DNA of 36,984 bases from Pseudocolwellia sp. AS88 (GCF_030551755.1 NZ_JAUPEC010000033.1:1-36984); one strand, 5' to 3'; counted from the first letter of the stretch, positions 1-10,283 are shown. Made by a program: numbers and translations. Notes: a model not told the origin generated them from the letters alone.

Positions 1-170
1 GTGGAGCGCATTCTAACGATCTTTTTGATCCAAGCAAGCTTTATTTCATATTTTCTTTGATTTTTTGTTTGTTTGCTTTCTTTATAAGCAATTCGCTTTT
101 TTTTTATTCTTAAATTATAAAAACTAATTCATCGGTTGATAAAAACTAAACCATCTGGTCAATTTTATGT

Positions 171-200
171 TTGCACATTATACACTTTTACCGCTATATT
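171..200 (+). promoter_or_regulatory. Candidate sigma70 promoter of the S8 protease gene
   Basis: TTGCAC at 171-176 and TATATT at 195-200 are separated by 18 bases, about 80 bases before the protease start. The match to the consensus is fair only, and the whole 1-279 region is very AT-rich, so chance matches are likely. The rest of 1-279 shows T-runs but no gene I can support. Confidence 0.3.
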
Positions 201-279
201 GATCTCGTAAAATCCTCATGTCTTACATGTATCTATCTGTAGACATTAATATTTTAAACAATTATACAAAGGGAATTAA

Positions 280-3200
280 ATGCAATTTAAGCAAAAAATT
301 GTTAGTAGCCTCGTTACTTTAGCATTAGCGACTACCTACTCAGTAAATGCTGCTGAAGTTAATGCTGATAAATCACTATTCAAAGAAGCCAAGTCAAATC
401 AAATTAAAAAAAATGCTTCTTCACTCTATATAGTACAAATGAAAGAAAAGCCCGGCATTTCTCAAGCTGAAGATATTGGAGAGTTATTACCCTCTAATCA
501 GGTTGTTGGAGTTGCAGGTAATAATTACAACGCTAATACCCCTGCTTTAATTGCTTATACAAAAGCTATAGAAGAGCGACAGCAAGAATTAGCTAACAAA
601 ATGGGTTCTATTACTATTATCCATTCGTTTAAACATACTTTTAATGGTTTCTCCGCTAAGTTAACTCAAAAGCAAGTGTCAATGCTTGAATCTAACCCTG
701 ATGTTGCTGGTGTGTGGAAAGAAGAAATACAAAAGGTTACGACTTCTAATACGCCTGAGTTTTTAGGCTTAACGGGTAGTACTGGACAACATACATTAAA
801 TATTAAAGGTGAAGATGTAGTTATTGGTGTTTTGGATACAGGTATAGCACCCGAACATCCAAGCTTTGCTGATGATGGTACATACTCTGATCCTCAATCA
901 ATCGGTTGGAATGGTACTTGTGATGCTGGTGAAGAAGCAGAAGCTGATACATTTAAATGTAATAACAAATTAATTGGTGCTCGTTACTTTAATGAGTCAT
1001 TTCAATCTGTTTACGATATTCAAACATCTCTAGGTGAATTCATATCTCCACGTGATGCTGACGGCCATGGTTCTCATACGGCTAGTACATCTGGGGGAAA
1101 TTCTAATGTTGAAGCTATACTAGAAGGACAGGAAGTTGGCTTGGTAAGCGGTATAGCACCTAGAGCTCGTGTTGCTATGTATAAAGTTTGTTGGAATAGT
1201 GATTATACAAACCCTACAGGTGGCGATGAAGCAGGTTGTTTCCCTAGTGATAGTATGGCGGCAATTGATCAAGCAGTCGTTGATGGTGTTGATGTTATCA
1301 ATTTTTCAATTGGTGGAAGTTTAACAGATTTAACTCAACCTGCAGCAGCGGCTATGTTACGTGCAACTCAGGCAGGTGTTTTTGTTTCAGTCTCTGCTGG
1401 TAATAGTGGCCCTGATGCAGAAACTGTTGGAACTCCAGCTCCTTGGGTTACATCAGTAGCGGCTTCAACTTACGATGGTACTTCTAAAGTTATTGGTAAA
1501 GCATTGGTTGTTAATTCTGGTGATTTAGCTGGTTCTTCAATTGTTTCTGTACCTGCAGGCTTTGCTCCAGCTGCTAATGAATTATCAGGTAATATTGTTG
1601 TATCAGATTCAATTGAAGCATGTAATACAGATGATGGTTCAAATCCAATTGCTGGTCAAACAAACTTAGTAGGTAATGTAGCTTTAATCGCTCGTGGTTC
1701 ATGTGCATTTACTGAAAAATTTATTAATGCACAAGAAGCAGGTGCAATTGCTGCGGTTATATACACTCAAGAAGGAACGTCTCCTTTTGCTATGGGTGGA
1801 ACTGATGATGCTGTTGCTATTCCTGGCTCTATGATTTCATATATTGATGCTCAAGAATTAATTGCAAGTTCATTAACTACAGAGACTAATGTTACTTTTT
1901 CAAATATGAATGCCGCGATAGATACAACTGAAATCGGTAATGTTATGGCTGACTTCTCTTCTAGAGGTCCTAACCAAGCAAGCTACGATATTATAAAGCC
2001 TGATATTACTGCTCCAGGTGTTAAAATATTAGCCGCTACAACTAACACTCCAATGTTTGGAGAGCAAGGTGGTACTTTTGCTTACCTGCAAGGCACCTCA
2101 ATGTCTAGCCCTCATATTGCAGGTTTAGCAGCTCTTTTCAAGGAATCAAATCCTGAATGGACACCTGCTCAAATTAAATCTTCATTAATGACGACAGCAA
2201 GACAGAACTTAACCAAAGAAGATGGCGTAACACAAGCAGACCCATTTGACTTTGGTGCTGGTCATGCAGCTCCAGTTAACGCTCTAGATCCAGGGTTAGT
2301 ATATAGTGCAAACTATAATGACTACCTTGCATTTTTATGTGGTATAGGCAACGAAACGTATGTTTCTAATTTAGGTACAAGTTGTGATGTATTAAGTAGC
2401 TCTGGATTCAGTACTGAACCAAGCCAGCTAAATATTGCATCTATTGGTATTGCTGAACTTTCTGGATCAGAATCAATTACTCGTACAGTTACTAACGTTA
2501 CTGAATCGGATAGTGTTTATAATGCAACGATTGAAGCTCCTGCAGGTGTAGATGTAACAATAACTACATTTGATGAAAATGGTAATGAACTTCAAGATGG
2601 TTTGTTAAGTGTTAAAGCCGGTGAAAGTGCAAGCTATGTTTTAAACTTTAGTAGTACTGACGCGGCTGTATTTAATGAATGGGCATTCGGTTCTATAACG
2701 TTATCTGATAACAATAATCATAACGTACGTAGCCCAATTGCGATAAAAGTTGTTCCTGAAGTTTCAATTGAAGTTCCTGAGACCATCTCTGGTGAATTAA
2801 ATAGAGGTCGCTTAACCTTCCCTGTGAAAATGCTTTATTCAGGCGCAACTTCTACAGACTTTGCTGGATTTGTAGCCCCGTTTGGTTCAACTGAAACAGT
2901 TTCACAAGATCCTGACAGTGAGTTCTCATTTAATGAAGATGGACTTGCTACTCATTTATTCCATATACCTGAAGGAACTCAAGTTGCTCGTTTCTCATTG
3001 GTTGATGGTCTAGTTGGTGATGGTGCCGGTAATGTAGATTTAGATCTTTACGTTTACCGTTGTGATCAATGGAGTTGTACACAGGTAGGACAATCTTTAA
3101 ATGCTGCATCTAATGAAGATGTGATATTAGTGAATCCTGAACCAAGAGCGAATGTTGACGTGGGTGATGTATACCTTATTTGGGTACATGGATATAACCT

Positions 3201-3423
3201 AGCAGGTGCTCAATCTCTTGAATATACAATGCCTGTTTGGATTGCTGACTCAAAAGAAAGTACATCAAGAGTTATCTCTAGTACTCGTGCTATTGAAGGA
3301 CGCTTTAATAATGTAACCATTATGACAAGAGGTCTTACTGAAGGTACTTTCATGGGTGGTATTACATTCTACGATGACCAAGGTGTTGCGCAAGGAACTA
3401 CCGTTGTAGAAATTAATAATTAG
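280..3423 (+). CDS. Secreted S8 family serine peptidase (subtilisin-like) with PA domain
   Basis: A 1047-residue secreted subtilase, expected to degrade extracellular protein. Residues 1-24 form a signal peptide ending in VNAA. Residues about 48-150 look like an I9-type propeptide that would inhibit the enzyme until cleaved. The catalytic triad is visible: D186 in VLDTG, H263 in DGHGSH and S607 in GTSMSSPH, with oxyanion N375 in SAGNSGP. A protease-associated (PA) domain is inserted at about 440-545 between His and Ser. After the catalytic domain comes an Fn3-like segment (about 710-830) and a pre-peptidase-C-terminal-like beta domain with DLDLYVY near 920. No membrane anchor or sorting tail is seen, so release through type II secretion is inferred. 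The start follows AAAGGGA 8 bases upstream. It is a single-gene unit closed by a hairpin. The natural substrate is not visible from sequence. Confidence 0.95.
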   Translation: MQFKQKIVSSLVTLALATTYSVNAAEVNADKSLFKEAKSNQIKKNASSLYIVQMKEKPGISQAEDIGELLPSNQVVGVAGNNYNANTPALIAYTKAIEERQQELANKMGSITIIHSFKHTFNGFSAKLTQKQVSMLESNPDVAGVWKEEIQKVTTSNTPEFLGLTGSTGQHTLNIKGEDVVIGVLDTGIAPEHPSFADDGTYSDPQSIGWNGTCDAGEEAEADTFKCNNKLIGARYFNESFQSVYDIQTSLGEFISPRDADGHGSHTASTSGGNSNVEAILEGQEVGLVSGIAPRARVAMYKVCWNSDYTNPTGGDEAGCFPSDSMAAIDQAVVDGVDVINFSIGGSLTDLTQPAAAAMLRATQAGVFVSVSAGNSGPDAETVGTPAPWVTSVAASTYDGTSKVIGKALVVNSGDLAGSSIVSVPAGFAPAANELSGNIVVSDSIEACNTDDGSNPIAGQTNLVGNVALIARGSCAFTEKFINAQEAGAIAAVIYTQEGTSPFAMGGTDDAVAIPGSMISYIDAQELIASSLTTETNVTFSNMNAAIDTTEIGNVMADFSSRGPNQASYDIIKPDITAPGVKILAATTNTPMFGEQGGTFAYLQGTSMSSPHIAGLAALFKESNPEWTPAQIKSSLMTTARQNLTKEDGVTQADPFDFGAGHAAPVNALDPGLVYSANYNDYLAFLCGIGNETYVSNLGTSCDVLSSSGFSTEPSQLNIASIGIAELSGSESITRTVTNVTESDSVYNATIEAPAGVDVTITTFDENGNELQDGLLSVKAGESASYVLNFSSTDAAVFNEWAFGSITLSDNNNHNVRSPIAIKVVPEVSIEVPETISGELNRGRLTFPVKMLYSGATSTDFAGFVAPFGSTETVSQDPDSEFSFNEDGLATHLFHIPEGTQVARFSLVDGLVGDGAGNVDLDLYVYRCDQWSCTQVGQSLNAASNEDVILVNPEPRANVDVGDVYLIWVHGYNLAGAQSLEYTMPVWIADSKESTSRVISSTRAIEGRFNNVTIMTRGLTEGTFMGGITFYDDQGVAQGTTVVEINN

Positions 3424-3442
3424 TTTCAGTATTTACTTAATT

Positions 3443-3470
3443 AACAGCCCTTCAGTGTTCAAGGGCTGTT
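3443..3470 (+). terminator. Hairpin terminator after the protease gene
   Basis: AACAGCCCTT (3443-3452) and AAGGGCTGTT (3461-3470) form a perfect 10-bp stem with an 8-base loop, 20 bases after the stop codon. The following T-run is short, so termination strength is uncertain. It separates the protease from the next gene on the same strand. Confidence 0.7.
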
Positions 3471-3519
3471 TAACTCAATTAACTCTTACAATGAGTAAGA
3501 CAAAAATAACAGGTCTATT

Positions 3520-4068
3520 ATGTTAAACACATATTTTAAAAACGCACTATTAGCTATATCTCTATCTTTATTCACAATTGGCTCAGCTAATGCAAACTTA
3601 ATTATACAAGACATATTGTTTGATGATGCAACCACTACGGAAGTATTATTTGAAACGATTGGTTCAATCACAGTTGATACTCAAGACAGTGATGGGTTTG
3701 GTACCATCAATACTTGGGTTGATTTTGAATTATTCGGATTTGATATGATCACTGAGGCTGATGCTGCAGGCAACTTTGCATTATTCGGATTATTTGAAGT
3801 ATTTGTTGATTTAAATAATATAAGTGCAGGTATTGAATTCCTTACGTTTGATGTTACTGAAAGCAACTTCTTGTTCTATAACTTTCAAGGTTTAGTTGAT
3901 ACTGCTTTTGGTGGTAACTTCTTTATCGATGTATTTGATTTTGGTGGCGGTCTTTATGTTTTTGGTGATTTAGCATTAGGTCAAGCTAGCGTAGTTTCTG
4001 AACCTTCAATGTTTTTATTATTTTTCACAGGCTTATTCTTTTTAGTTGCTAAGCGTCGTAAAAATTAA
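3520..4068 (+). CDS. Putative PEP-CTERM sorting-domain protein
   Basis: A 182-residue exported protein of unknown function. It has an N-terminal signal peptide (about residues 1-25, cleavage after SANA) and a body rich in Phe, Asp and Gly with no cysteine. The C-terminus has the tripartite PEP-CTERM layout: an SEP motif near residue 159, a hydrophobic segment of about 17 residues, and the basic tail AKRRKN. In this family the tail is recognised by an exosortase, which moves the protein to the cell surface or biofilm matrix; the SEP variant in place of PEP is, from general knowledge, common in marine Alteromonadales. No exosortase gene lies in the window. The body resembles nothing I can name. 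It lies between two terminators, so it is probably transcribed alone. The start is the only ATG before the signal peptide; ACAGG just upstream is a weak ribosome site. Confidence 0.75.
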   Translation: MLNTYFKNALLAISLSLFTIGSANANLIIQDILFDDATTTEVLFETIGSITVDTQDSDGFGTINTWVDFELFGFDMITEADAAGNFALFGLFEVFVDLNNISAGIEFLTFDVTESNFLFYNFQGLVDTAFGGNFFIDVFDFGGGLYVFGDLALGQASVVSEPSMFLLFFTGLFFLVAKRRKN

Positions 4069-4095
4069 TAAATAATCTATTTCATTTATAAAACC

Positions 4096-4123
4096 AAAAA
4101 GTCACTAATTATAGTGACTTTTT
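4096..4123. terminator. Bidirectional hairpin terminator
   Basis: AAAAAGTCACTA (4096-4107) pairs perfectly with TAGTGACTTTTT (4112-4123) around a 4-base loop, followed by T and A-T rich sequence. It ends the + strand PEP-CTERM gene and, read on the other strand, can end pssA, whose stop is about 70 bases away. A second weaker hairpin, ACTTTAAT/ATTAAAGT at 4147-4170, lies between it and pssA. Confidence 0.8.
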
Positions 4124-4190
4124 TATTTATTTTAACTAATGTGATGACTTTAATTTGACAAGATTAAAGTGTACATAAGTAATCTTTGCA

Positions 4191-4964
4191 TCATTTAAAA
4201 TCGGCATCTTTGTCGTCACCAACAACATGCTCTAGCTTAAGCTTTCTCACTCCTCTAATAGTGGTAAATGGTCCTGAGAAAGCATAGATAACGAATATAA
4301 TGAGTAATACGTTTTCAGGACTTGAAGCTACAATAACAAATGCAAGAACAATGAGTAGAACAACAACAAAGTTTACCTTCCCTTTCCAATCAACATCTTT
4401 AAAGCTGCTATACCTAAAGTTACTCACCATCAGCAAACCTGTAATAATAGTAATTACGCCAACAATGTAACCATAATCTTGACCGACAATTTCGTAGGAT
4501 GAACCAACCCAAACTAAACTTGCAATAACCCCTGCCGCTGCTGGGCTTGCTAAACCTTGAAAGTAACGCTTATCAGCAACACCAACTTGAGTATTAAAAC
4601 GTGCTAATCGAAGTGCTGCACTTGCTACAAATACAAAAGCAGCTAGCCAGCCAAATTTTCCAAAGTCATCTAATGCCCAATTATACGCAACAAGTCCGGG
4701 TGCTATACCAAACGACACCATATCAGCCATACTGTCATATTCAGCACCGAATTCACTTTGCGTGTTGGTCATTCTTGCAACTCGCCCATCTAAACCATCA
4801 AATACCATAGCAACAAATATTGCGATAGCTGCACTTTCGAAATGCCCTTTCATAGAAGAAACGATGGCATAAAATCCAAAAAACAAACCAGCTGTTGTTA
4901 ATAAGTTTGGTAAAAGATAAATACCTTTTTTAGGGGATTTTTCACTTGAAGTGTTTTGTGTCAT
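4191..4964 (-). CDS. pssA: CDP-diacylglycerol-serine O-phosphatidyltransferase
   Basis: A 257-residue integral membrane enzyme that joins serine to CDP-diacylglycerol, giving phosphatidylserine and CMP, the first step to phosphatidylethanolamine. The CDP-alcohol phosphotransferase signature DG-x2-AR-x8-G-x3-D-x3-D is complete at residues 59-81 (D59, G60, A63, R64, G73, D77, D81). About six hydrophobic segments follow and flank it. This is the membrane-type enzyme (as in Bacillus and many gammaproteobacteria) and not the peripheral phospholipase-D-like PssA of E. coli. The cytoplasmic N-terminus is short and polar, and the C-terminal tail is charged. It is divergent from the DUF4124 gene across 215 bases and appears monocistronic. 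Confidence 0.95.
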   Translation of the reverse strand: MTQNTSSEKSPKKGIYLLPNLLTTAGLFFGFYAIVSSMKGHFESAAIAIFVAMVFDGLDGRVARMTNTQSEFGAEYDSMADMVSFGIAPGLVAYNWALDDFGKFGWLAAFVFVASAALRLARFNTQVGVADKRYFQGLASPAAAGVIASLVWVGSSYEIVGQDYGYIVGVITIITGLLMVSNFRYSSFKDVDWKGKVNFVVVLLIVLAFVIVASSPENVLLIIFVIYAFSGPFTTIRGVRKLKLEHVVGDDKDADFK

Positions 4965-5179
4965 TTTGAAACCATTAGGTTATACAAGGTGTTTGCGTAA
5001 ATTTAACATAAGTATAATTCACAGGGATAGTGTAATTCTTATTATATACCTCTAAAAAAGCATAAAACATTTGAATCATTGGTAGGTATTGTTATAAGTT
5101 TGTAACTTAACGTTTTTAAATGAGTAAATAAACAGTACAATTTACTTAATAATTTTTAAAACAAAAAAGAGTTTAAAAA

Positions 5180-5611
5180 ATGAAATATTGGTCAACGAGT
5201 TTATTACTCCTTCTTAGTTTAAATGCCTTAGCGGATGTAATTATTTATAGATGGGTTGGTGAGGATGGCGTTGTACATTTTAGTCAAAATCAACCCGCTG
5301 AAGGGAACTACACAGAGTTAGTTATGGCGAATGCACAATTATCAAACCTAGATAGGCAAGCCAAACCAGCTCAAAAGCAAGAAAAATTGACCACAGCAGC
5401 CAAAGAAAAAGAAGCGGGTGTATCTGAGAACTTAACTCTAGATATTTCAAAAAAATGTGAGGAAGCTAAGAAAAACTTAGCAACCTTAACCGATTTTAAT
5501 AGAATCCGCTTTGTTGATGCTGATGGAAATACTCAAATATTAAATGAAGAAGAACAAAAAGAGCAGATCACTATTAATCAAGAGCGTGTCGATCTTTATT
5601 GTAAATCTTAA
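5180..5611 (+). CDS. DUF4124 domain-containing exported protein
   Basis: A 143-residue protein with a signal peptide (cleavage after LNALA, about residue 18) followed at once by the DUF4124 pattern: IIYRWVGEDGVVHFSQNQP, that is the usual YRW..DG.v.fs..P arrangement. The middle is a Lys/Glu/Ala-rich, low-complexity stretch, and the C-terminal 50 residues (two cysteines, at 'KKCEEAKKN' and the C-terminal 'LYCKS') are probably helical. DUF4124 proteins are periplasmic and of unknown function. The gene stops 10 bases from the end of convergent clpB with no terminator between, so the transcripts probably overlap. Confidence 0.85.
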   Translation: MKYWSTSLLLLLSLNALADVIIYRWVGEDGVVHFSQNQPAEGNYTELVMANAQLSNLDRQAKPAQKQEKLTTAAKEKEAGVSENLTLDISKKCEEAKKNLATLTDFNRIRFVDADGNTQILNEEEQKEQITINQERVDLYCKS

Positions 5612-5621
5612 AGCCATATAA

Positions 5622-8198
5622 TTAGGTGATTGTAAAAATCAGCTTTTCATCTAATAATTCTATCTTGATTATACTCTCTTGAGTGATATCTCCCGCTAGT
5701 AACGACTGAGCTAGCGGGTTTTCAATTTCATGCTGAATAACTCGTTTTAATGGTCTAGCACCAAATAAATGATCGAAACCTATTTTCCCAATGTAATGCA
5801 AGGCATCATCAGATATCGTTAAAGTTATCTCTTTATCTTTTAAGCGCTTAGCAAGAAGCTGAATTTGTATTCCTGCTATTTTTTCAATTTGGCTTGTTTC
5901 TAAAGGATGAAATACTACTGATTCATCAATACGATTGATAAACTCTGGTTTAAAGTATTGATGAACTTCTTCCATTACTTGGCTTTTCATCAATTCATAT
6001 TGTTTTTCTGCGCTAAACTTTTGAATGACATCAGATCCGATATTAGAGGTCATGATGATCACTGTATTTTTAAAATCAACAGTTCGCCCCTGCCCATCAG
6101 TTAATCGACCATCATCAAGTACCTGAAGTAAAATATTAAAAACATCATTATGTGCTTTTTCTATTTCATCCAAAAGAATAACTGAATAAGGTTTACGGCG
6201 AACAGCTTCCGTTAAATACCCCCCCTCTTCATAACCAACATAACCTGGAGGTGCACCAATAAGACGAGCAACAGAGTGTTTTTCCATAAACTCTGACATA
6301 TCAATTCTAATTAACGAATCTTCACTATCAAATAAAAAGTTAGCTAATGACTTAGTTAATTCTGTTTTACCTACTCCGGTTGGTCCTAAGAATAAGAAAG
6401 ATCCTATTGGTTGATCAGGATCTGACAAACCCGCTCTCGATCTTCTTATCGCATTTGATACAGATGCTATAGCCTCATTTTGTCCGATAACTTTCTCATG
6501 TAAGCTATCTTCCATATTTAATAGTTTTTCTCGCTCTTGTTCTAACATTTTAGAAACAGGGATACCGGTAGCCTTACTTAATACATCGGCAATTTCAGCT
6601 TCTGTTACCTTATTTTTTAACAAACTCATTTCTTGCATTTCAGCTTGGCTTGCTAAATCAAGTTGCTTTTCAAGTTGCGGAATTTTTCCGTGGTGCAATT
6701 CAGACATTTTATTAAGATCGCCAGCACGTGTTGCAGCTTCAAGTGCTAATCTTGCTTGTTCAAGATCAGTTTTGATTGCTTGAGTTCCATGCAATGCGGC
6801 TTTTTCAGTAGTCCAAACTTCATCTAACTCATCATACTGACTTTGCATTCCTGCTATTTCTTGGACAATATTTTCTAAACGTTTTACTGAGGCAGCATCA
6901 GACTCTTTAGCTAATGCTCGTTCTTCTAACTTTAATTGAATTAGCCTTCTTTCTAAACGATCTAGGTCTTCAGGTTTTGAATCCATTTGTAAACGAATAC
7001 TTGATGCAGCTTCATCAATCAAATCTATAGCTTTATCTGGTAGTTGGCGATCACTGATATAGCGATAAGATAGTGATGCTGCGGCAACAATTGCAGGGTC
7101 TGTAATTTCAACATTGTGATGAAGTTCATAACGCTCTTTTAAACCACGTAAAATAGCGATCGTATCTTCAACGCTTGGTTCATCTACTAATACTTTTTGG
7201 AAACGACGCTCTAAAGCCGAATCTTTTTCAATATACTGTCGATATTCATCAAGGGTTGTTGCTCCTACACAATGTAAGTCACCTCGCGCTAAAGCAGGCT
7301 TAAGCATGTTACCAGCATCCATAGCACCGTCAGACTTGCCTGCACCTACCATAGTGTGTAATTCATCGATGAAGAGAATAACTTGCCCTTCTTCTTTAGC
7401 GAGTTCATTTAAAACAGCTTTTAAGCGCTCTTCAAATTCGCCCCTGTATTTAGCGCCAGCAACTAAGGCACCCATATCTAGTGAAAGTACTCTTTTATTT
7501 CTTATACCTTCAGGTACAGCATTATCAATAATTCGTTGAGCTAATCCTTCAACAATAGCTGTTTTTCCAACACCTGGCTCACCAATTAATACTGGATTAT
7601 TTTTGGTACGTCTTTGTAATACTTGAATAGTACGTCTTATTTCATCGTCGCGCCCTATAACAGGATCAAGCTTTCCTTGTTCTGCTCTTTCAGTTAAATC
7701 AACTGTATATTTATTTAATGCTTGACGCACATCTTCAGCATTTTGATCATTCACTGATTCACCACCTCTTATATGTTCTATTGCTTTCTCTAAACGTGAT
7801 TTATTTGCGCCAAGTGAGGTTAAGATTTTGCCTAATGCACCTTTGTCTTCAATGGCGGCAAGAACAAACACCTCAGATGATATGTATTTATCACCTAGTT
7901 TTTGGGCGTATTTGTCACATAAATTAAATAGATTCCCTAAAGAAGCAGACAGTTGAACATCTCCACCCGTACCAGAAACTTGAGCTAAACTGGTTAGAGA
8001 AGCTTCTATCTGATTACGCAAGGTATGAATATTTACACCAGCACTCTTTAACAAAGGTATTACGCTATTATTATTTTGATTTAATAACGACATCATTAAA
8101 TGAGTAGGTTCTATAAATTGATGATCTTTTCCTAAAGCAAGAGATTGGGCATCAGAAATAGCTTCTTGGAATGTTTGAGTAAATCGGTCTAAGCGCAT
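5622..8198 (-). CDS. clpB: ATP-dependent disaggregase ClpB
   Basis: An 858-residue hexameric AAA+ chaperone that threads aggregated protein through its pore together with DnaK/DnaJ/GrpE. Domains in order: ClpN repeats (1-145), first ATPase with Walker A GEPGVGKT at 206-213 and Walker B LFIDELH, the long coiled-coil middle domain (about 410-530, which distinguishes ClpB from ClpA), and the second ATPase with Walker A GPTGVGKT at 605-612 and LLDEIEKAH. Length equals that of E. coli ClpB (857). GAAGGTG lies just before the ATG. It follows pgeF by 142 bases, the E. coli order. I looked for a sigma32 promoter in that gap and found no convincing CTTGAA/CCCCAT pair, so heat-shock control is expected from the family and not shown here. 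Confidence 0.99.
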   Translation of the reverse strand: MRLDRFTQTFQEAISDAQSLALGKDHQFIEPTHLMMSLLNQNNNSVIPLLKSAGVNIHTLRNQIEASLTSLAQVSGTGGDVQLSASLGNLFNLCDKYAQKLGDKYISSEVFVLAAIEDKGALGKILTSLGANKSRLEKAIEHIRGGESVNDQNAEDVRQALNKYTVDLTERAEQGKLDPVIGRDDEIRRTIQVLQRRTKNNPVLIGEPGVGKTAIVEGLAQRIIDNAVPEGIRNKRVLSLDMGALVAGAKYRGEFEERLKAVLNELAKEEGQVILFIDELHTMVGAGKSDGAMDAGNMLKPALARGDLHCVGATTLDEYRQYIEKDSALERRFQKVLVDEPSVEDTIAILRGLKERYELHHNVEITDPAIVAAASLSYRYISDRQLPDKAIDLIDEAASSIRLQMDSKPEDLDRLERRLIQLKLEERALAKESDAASVKRLENIVQEIAGMQSQYDELDEVWTTEKAALHGTQAIKTDLEQARLALEAATRAGDLNKMSELHHGKIPQLEKQLDLASQAEMQEMSLLKNKVTEAEIADVLSKATGIPVSKMLEQEREKLLNMEDSLHEKVIGQNEAIASVSNAIRRSRAGLSDPDQPIGSFLFLGPTGVGKTELTKSLANFLFDSEDSLIRIDMSEFMEKHSVARLIGAPPGYVGYEEGGYLTEAVRRKPYSVILLDEIEKAHNDVFNILLQVLDDGRLTDGQGRTVDFKNTVIIMTSNIGSDVIQKFSAEKQYELMKSQVMEEVHQYFKPEFINRIDESVVFHPLETSQIEKIAGIQIQLLAKRLKDKEITLTISDDALHYIGKIGFDHLFGARPLKRVIQHEIENPLAQSLLAGDITQESIIKIELLDEKLIFTIT

Positions 8199-8340
8199 AT
8201 TACACCTTCAATAAAACGAGATTAATTAACGAGATTAAATAAAATATAGTTTAACTCTCTATACTTTATTAATGAGGGCTATTAACTAAATAGCAATCGG
8301 GTATTAATTTATTTTTGATCTAGAATAATATTTTGAGGGA

Positions 8341-9102
8341 TTAGGTACGACAAATTATAGTTGTCATGCGGCCTGTTTGCTTATTTCTTCTATAAGAATA
8401 ATAATCATTAGGCTGAGAAAATGTACAATGTGGTAAAGAATAAATATATCTAGCACCTAGTTTTTCTAACTGTATTTGAGCGATCAGGTGCAAATTCGCC
8501 ATATACTTATTTACATTTTTTGAAGACTTAACAGCAACAAAGGCTTTATTAAAGTTATTATCTATTGTCACAAACTCTTGATATAAATCTTCGCCTACTT
8601 CGAATTTCTCAGGTCCAATACAAGGTCCTAACCAAATGTGAAGATCTTTTACAGGTGTTTCCATTTTTGAAATGGTGTATTCAATAATTTTTTTAGATAA
8701 TGGTTTCCAGCCTCCATGTATAGCAGCCACTTCACTACCATCAAGTGTAGAAATAATAATAGGTAAACAATCAGCTGTCATTACAGCGAGTGCTATGTTG
8801 TTTTGCTGTGTAATAGAGGCATCGGCAATAAGAATATCTGAACATGAATGTATAACTTCTATGTTATTACCATGAACTTGGTCTAACCATTGGATTGCTG
8901 TATTTTCAGGCAGGTATTCGAGTAACAAATCTCTGTTACTTTGAACAACACTTTCATCATCACCTACATGTAAACCTAAGTTAAAGTTTCCGTAACATGT
9001 GGAAGTTTTAAGTCGTTCTGGATGATGAACAGTTGTAGTAAAGGCCAATACATTTTGTACTGGCCAAGACAAATAATGAAAAGCAGAGTTAGTATGGTTC
9101 AA
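8341..9102 (-). CDS. pgeF: Peptidoglycan editing factor PgeF (YfiH, laccase-fold)
   Basis: A 253-residue cytoplasmic metalloenzyme of the YfiH/Cu-oxidase_4 family. In E. coli it removes wrongly built UDP-MurNAc-L-Ser precursors from cell-wall synthesis; homologues also show purine nucleoside phosphorylase activity. The metal ligands are present: H77 in DQVHGN, C112 in TADCLP and H129 in AIHGGW; the motif reads HGGWK where many relatives have HAGWRG. Its start overlaps the end of rluD by 14 bases, implying translational coupling, and clpB follows. The operon rluD-pgeF-clpB is conserved with E. coli. Confidence 0.95.
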   Translation of the reverse strand: MNHTNSAFHYLSWPVQNVLAFTTTVHHPERLKTSTCYGNFNLGLHVGDDESVVQSNRDLLLEYLPENTAIQWLDQVHGNNIEVIHSCSDILIADASITQQNNIALAVMTADCLPIIISTLDGSEVAAIHGGWKPLSKKIIEYTISKMETPVKDLHIWLGPCIGPEKFEVGEDLYQEFVTIDNNFNKAFVAVKSSKNVNKYMANLHLIAQIQLEKLGARYIYSLPHCTFSQPNDYYSYRRNKQTGRMTTIICRT

Positions 9103-10063
9103 TTGAATGTAATTTGTTATCTTCTCGAAGTAACTCTGTTAACTTAACCATATCTTCAGGCACATCAGCATGCCATGTCATTTGCTCACCTGTTATTGGA
9201 TGAAATAATGATAACATTGCTGCATGAAGAGCTTGTCGGTGAAATCCACGTAAAAAATCACGTAATTCTTCAGTCGCATTTTTAGGTGGACGAGGTCTGC
9301 CACCATAAACAGGGTCACCAACAAGCGGATGTGTAATATGAGACATGTGTACTCTGATTTGATGAGTACGACCTGTTTCTAATCGCAAACGAAGTCTAGT
9401 GTGGAGTCTAAACTTTTCCATAACGCGATAATGCGTAACAGATGGACGTCCCGAAAAGGTTACGGCCATATGTGTACGTTTAGTTGGATGTCTACCAATA
9501 GGTTGATCAACCAAACCACCTGCTGTCATAATACCAGCAGCAACTGCTTCATATTCACGTGTAATTTCACGTGCTTGCAATGCTTCAACTAAATTAGTTT
9601 GTGCTGCAATAGTTTTAGCAACAACCATCAATCCGGTAGTATCTTTATCTAAGCGATGCACGATGCCCGCTCTTGGTACAATTTCCACTTGAGGACAATA
9701 ATGTAGCAAGGCATTTAATACAGTGCCATCTGGATTACCGGCACCAGGATGAACAACTAAACCCGCAGGTTTATTAATAACTAAAATATCGTCATCTTCA
9801 TAAACTATGTTTAATGGTAAGTCTTGAGCTTGAAATCTTACTTCTGCTTCGATTTCTGTATCGATAGAAATAGTTTCCCCACCAAACATTTTTTCGCGTG
9901 CTATCTTAACTACAGCGTCGTTTACACAGACGTGACCTGCTAAAATCCAATCTTTTAATCTTGTTCTTGAATAATCAGGAAACATTTCCGCAATTGTTTG
10001 GTCTAATCTTTTACCCAAACAAGATTCAGGGACTATACCAGTGTGTTGAATTTTTTCAGCCAT
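9089..10063 (-). CDS. rluD: 23S rRNA pseudouridine(1911/1915/1917) synthase
   Basis: A 324-residue pseudouridine synthase acting on helix 69 of 23S rRNA, needed for proper ribosome assembly. An S4 RNA-binding domain occupies residues 18-75, and the RluA-type catalytic domain follows with the invariant Asp in HRLDKDTTG at D139, the same number as in E. coli. Identity with E. coli RluD is visible throughout (for example LVGDPVYGGRPRPPK). I start at the ATG at 10063 (MAEKIQ..., matching E. coli MAQRVQ...); the longer frame needs a TTG at 10090. It is first in the rluD-pgeF-clpB operon and divergent from bamD. Confidence 0.97.
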   Translation of the reverse strand: MAEKIQHTGIVPESCLGKRLDQTIAEMFPDYSRTRLKDWILAGHVCVNDAVVKIAREKMFGGETISIDTEIEAEVRFQAQDLPLNIVYEDDDILVINKPAGLVVHPGAGNPDGTVLNALLHYCPQVEIVPRAGIVHRLDKDTTGLMVVAKTIAAQTNLVEALQAREITREYEAVAAGIMTAGGLVDQPIGRHPTKRTHMAVTFSGRPSVTHYRVMEKFRLHTRLRLRLETGRTHQIRVHMSHITHPLVGDPVYGGRPRPPKNATEELRDFLRGFHRQALHAAMLSLFHPITGEQMTWHADVPEDMVKLTELLREDNKLHSIEPY

Positions 10064-10283
10064 TAAGTTCTCTTTAAATTTACCAAGCAAACTAAATATA
10101 CTTTAGTACTGTGCAAGGAATGTTTGCTAGGTTAGAATGCTTGGATATTTTACCTGTTTGTGTGATGGGATGAAACCAACTTCATCAAATAAATATGAAT
10201 GTGATAGTTAAAACATAAATCATATTAAATTCTGATGGAGCCACATTAACTTTAGCTAAACCAACGTTGTGATTTTTATATCT

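Noticed and set aside
1-60. Tail of a gene or an RNA at the window start
   Set aside because: No frame runs into the window with coding character, and no RNA fold was recognised in the first 60 bases.
8199-8340. sigma32 heat-shock promoter for clpB
   Set aside because: Only weak fragments (a CCCTCAAAA and an ACCCGATT at wrong spacing) were found; not enough to annotate.
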